From Diorhabda sublineata (taxonomy: Eukaryota > Arthropoda > Insecta > Coleoptera > Chrysomelidae), in contig NC_079481.1 in assembly GCF_026230105.1 (NCBI RefSeq), forward strand, positions 30,294,489 to 30,358,488: a stretch of 64,000 bases of DNA. Reading direction: 5' to 3'. Every line of letters starts with the position of its first letter. Within the stretch, counting starts at the first letter, position 1. This document shows, in pieces, positions 60,908-64,000 of the stretch. The notes below the pieces were generated by a model, which ran no database searches, was not told the origin of the DNA, and worked only from the letters and a program-made list of their open reading frames with translations. Made by a program: the position numbers and the translations under genes.

Positions 60908-63900
60908 TTACCAGTTGTAGGCGCTTTTTCTTCTTCTTAGAGAAACGTTATCGTATTCCGTGGGTACTTCCCGGTTGAAAGTATCACTCGGAGTGGTGGC
61001 GCAGTCTATGAGTCTGTAGTTGCGTTCGCAGCGTCGACTTATAGTCCAATAGGAGAAACCTTCGGGGCATTTGAACATGTAACCTTCCAAATATCGATCG
61101 CGTCTACTGGATTTTAGACATTTGACGAAATTGGGACTACAAGCTGTGGATTCTAGACTGTGAGTACCTTCTGTTGGACAAAGGCGGTTCGTATTCGCAA
61201 CCTGGAACTGAAATTGACGGAAATTATTCGAGGAAAAACGATTTTTATGAAATATTGGTACTTACTGGTGGAATTGAATTCGCTTCTAAACGTCTATATA
61301 GAGTACTTGAAGCGATTTCACTCGTGCAGGTGCTAGCTTCGTTTGGAGGTAAACATTGAATTTTCGTATCATCGAACAACAATCCATCCGGACAACTTAA
61401 CACTAGTACTTTGAAATCGTGCCCATTTTTACTCGTAGTACATTGGTAGAACAAGTTACAGTACCGGGGGTGTCTTCGGAATCCTGTAGGGCAGATTAAA
61501 GTTGTTTGGTTACCGTCCAACTCACCAATCGGGCACGATATTTCCCCATTTTGTTGGCCATTTTGATTCGATCCGTTACTTCCGATTTGTTGGCCATTTT
61601 GATTGGACCCAGTTCCACCATTTTGTTGTCCGTTTTGGTTGGAAACTGTACCTCCATTTTGATTCGATCCATTACTTCCATTTTGTTGACCATTTTGATT
61701 TGATCCTGTTCCCCCATTTTGGTTGCCATTATGATTTGATCCATTATTTCCGGTTTGTTGGCCATTTTGATTTGATCCGTTGTTTCCATTTTGTTGACCA
61801 TTTTGATTTGATCCTGTTCCCCCATTTTGATTCGATCCATTACTTCCATTTTGTTGACCATTTTGATTTGATCCTGTTCCCCCGTTTTGGTTGCCATTTT
61901 GATTTGATCCATTATTTCCATTTTGTTGGCCATTTTGATTGGACCCAGTTCCTCCATTTTGTTGTCCATTTTGGTTCGATCCATTACTTCCATTTTGTTG
62001 ACCATTTTGATTCGATCCTGTTCCTCCGTTTTGGTTGCCATTTTGATTTGATCCATTATTTCCGGTTTGTTGGCCATTTTGATTTGATCCGTTATTTCCG
62101 GTTTGTTGGCCATTTTGATTGGACCCAGTTCCTCCATTTTGTTGTCCATTTTGAACGGTTCCTGTTCCTCCGTTTTGGTTGCCATTTTGATTTGATCCAT
62201 TATTTCCGGTTTGTTGGCCATTTTGATTTGATCCGTTATTTCCGGTTTGTTGGCCATTTTGATTGGACCCAGTTCCTCCATTTTGTTGTCCATTTTGATT
62301 CGATCCCGTTCCTCCGTTTTGGTTGCCATTTTGATTTGATCCATTATTTCCGGTATGTTGGCCATTTTGATTTGATCCGTTATTTCCGGTTTGTTGGCCA
62401 TTTTGATTGGACCCAGTTCCTCCATTTTGTTGTCCATTTTGATTCGATCCCGTTCCTCCGTTTTGGTTGCCATTTTGATTTGATCCATTATTTCCGGTTT
62501 GTTGTCCATTTTGGTTCGACCCATTTCCTCCATTTTGTTGGCCGTTTCCATTCGATCCATTATTTCCATTTTGTTGGCCATTTTGATTTGATCCATTACT
62601 TCCATTTTGTTGACCATTTTGATTGGATCCAGTGCCTCCGTTTTGGCTGCCATTTTGATTCGATCCATTGTCTCCATTTTGTTGGTTATTTTCGTTTGAC
62701 GCTATTCCCGGTGCTGGAGAATAACATTTTCCAGACACTGCCCATGGATAGTTACAAGTTATTTGTACAGTATCCCATACAGTTCCTTTTTGACATGAAA
62801 ATTCATACCTGATGTAGCCATTTTGTCCGTTAGATACACATCTGTCAATTCAAATTATACGAAATAAGAAGCATGTCTATTTTTTTTCCATATAACATCA
62901 TTACATACCTATAAAATTTCATGCAATCATTCGGATCACCTAAAAAGCCTTCTTTTGTGCAAGTAGATCCAACTTCACTTGAAATATCGGTCTGGTTCCA
63001 GGTTCCCTGCGAATTTTCATGTTAATAATTTCAATTACATGCAAAATATGATAATTACCTGTTGGCCATTTTGATTTGATCCATTATTTCCGGTTTGTTG
63101 ACCATTTTGATTTGATCCAGTTCCACCATTTTGTTGGCCATTTTCATTCGATGCGTTACTTCCATTTTGTTGGCCATTTTGATTAGATCCAGTTCCCCCA
63201 TTTTGTTGGCCATTTTGATTTGATTCATTATTTCCGGTTTGTTGGCCATTTTGATTTGATCCAGTTCCCCCATTTTGTTGGCCATTTTGATTTGATCCAT
63301 TATTTCCAGTTTGTTGACCATTTTGATTTGATCCAGTTCCACCATTTTGTTGGCCATTTTCATTCGATGCGTTACTTCCATTTTGTTGGCCATTTTGATT
63401 AGATCCAGTTCCCCCATTTTGTTGGCCATTTTGATTAGATCCAGTTCCCCCATTTTGTTGGCCATTTTGATTTGATTCATTATTTCCGGTTTGTTGGCCA
63501 TTTTGATTTGATCCAGTTCCCCCATTTTGTTGGCCATTTTGATTTGATCCATTATTTCCGGTTTGTTGACCATTTTGATTTGATCCAGTTCCACCATTTT
63601 GTTGGCCATTTTGATTTGATCCATTATTTCCGGTTTGTTGACCATTTTGATTTGATCCAGTTCCCCCATTTTGTTGGCCATTTTGATTTGATCCAGTTCC
63701 ACCATTTTGTTGGCCATTTTCATTCGATGCGTTACTTCCATTTTGTTGGCCATTTTGATTAGATCCAGTTCCCCCATTTTGTTGGCCATTTTGATTTGAT
63801 TCATTATTTCCAGTTTGTTGGCCATTTTGATTTGATCCAGTTCCCCCATTTTGTTGGCCATTTTGATTTGATCCATTATTTCCGGTTTGTTGACCATTTT

Positions 63901-64000
63901 GATTAGATCCAGTTCCCCCATTTTGTTGGCCATTTTGATTTGATTCATTATTTCCGGTTTGTTGGCCATTTTGATTTGATCCAGTTCCCCCATTTTGTTG
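60908..64000 (-). CDS. Mucin-like peritrophin with CBM14 chitin-binding domains and Asn/Gln/Gly repeats (partial)
   Basis: Minus-strand exons: 64000(edge)-63059, 63006-62909, 62841-61266 and 61207-60908 (TAA); phases 0, 2 and 0 agree, and the gene continues upstream beyond the window. From the N-terminal side: an NQNGQQ..G-rich repeat of at least 314 residues; a CBM14 domain split over two exons (CTKEGFLGDPNDC, YRCVSNGQ, FSCQKG, ITC, KC); a second NQG repeat of about 390 residues; a CBM14 domain (CPTGFRRHPRYC, FYQC, LSCPDGLLF, IQC, STC); and a last one in the final exon (LCPTEG, ACSPNFVKC, FKCPEGFS, RRC, IDC). CBM14 modules bind chitin, so a secreted protein of the gut lining or cuticle is likely. 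The repeat unit is 12 residues (36 nt). N-glycosylation motifs (NGS) recur and suggest glycosylation. Confidence 0.9.
61550..62690 (-). repeat. Coding 36-nt tandem repeat (Asn/Gln/Gly)
   Basis: The 12-residue theme G-S-N-Q-N-G-Q-Q-N-G-G-T, with NGNQNG and QQTGNN variants, repeats about 32 times. Because 36 is a multiple of three and no unit contains a stop in other frames, long shadow frames exist in another minus frame (61496-62677) and on the plus strand (61502-62812). Confidence 0.95.
63059..64000 (-). repeat. Second coding 36-nt repeat block, running off the window
   Basis: Same 12-residue theme as at 61550-62690 but more homogeneous, with larger duplicated blocks (the SNASNENG variant, seen as CATTCGATGCGTTACTTCCA, occurs at about 63147, 63363 and 63723). 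It lies in an exon separate from the first block. Confidence 0.93.

Noticed and set aside
61502..62812. 436-codon plus-strand frame (FVGHFD repeats)
   Set aside because: Antisense of the NQG coding repeat; open only because the repeat unit is 36 nt without stops.
63055..63993. 312-codon minus frame (MANK repeats)
   Set aside because: Alternative frame of the same 36-nt repeat; splice phases and CBM14 modules fix the NQG frame as coding.

Overview
The window is nuclear DNA from an insect, most likely a beetle. Genes are split by spliceosomal introns (GT..AG, many only 50-61 bp), intergenic DNA is very AT-rich, and the gene set is insect-type: nuclear receptor HR4, an ionotropic receptor, a peritrophin/mucin with CBM14 domains, and small secreted proline-rich peptides. 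The beetle assignment rests on how closely the HR4 ligand-binding region resembles what I remember of Tribolium HR4; it is an inference. I see no bacterial, viral or organellar genes and no RNA genes.

Layout. 26-2051 (+): 3' half of Hr4. 2.8-6.9 kb: two satellite-like tandem arrays. 9496-10359 (+): an unrecognised Lys/Ser-rich protein. 11724-15766 (-): a MARCHF2/3-type RING-CH membrane ubiquitin ligase. 17604-25031 (-): an RNF34/RFFL-type ubiquitin ligase (FYVE-like finger, SAP-like segments, RING). 26871-28391 (-): a claudin/PMP22-superfamily four-helix protein. 30408-35490 (+): histone chaperone NASP. 37265-39203 (+): two small secreted proline-rich peptides separated by repeated promoter-like units. 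40105-42001 (-) and 44787-45586 (+): two small multi-helix membrane proteins, probably of one family, flanking a HAD phosphatase of the PGP/PDXP type (42604-44226, +). 46938-52488 (-): an ionotropic receptor. 55639-58068 (-): a type II membrane protein resembling a GT32 glycosyltransferase. 60908-64000 (-): a mucin-like peritrophin running off the right edge.

A large share of the window is tandem repeat, with at least fifteen arrays of 36 to 544 bp periods. Several of the largest lie inside introns (MARCH, RNF34, NASP, ionotropic receptor), so introns are either minimal (about 50-60 bp) or swollen by arrays. Two arrays end in an inverted partial copy of their own unit, which suggests they began inside inverted-repeat mobile elements. 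Short inverted-repeat elements (27961-28158, 35151-35263, 60032-60269) and recurring short motifs (TGGCAACG..GTA, AACCATAGGCGT, TATACAGGGT) are scattered throughout.

Functionally the genes do not form a pathway. Two are ubiquitin ligases, one is an ecdysone-response receptor, one a chromatin chaperone, and several are membrane or secreted proteins. The most interesting locus is 36.9-39.8 kb, where a promoter-like block with a TATA box is present in several tandem copies but only two peptide reading frames remain. All gene models were built by eye from reading frames and splice-site phase. No homology search was run.
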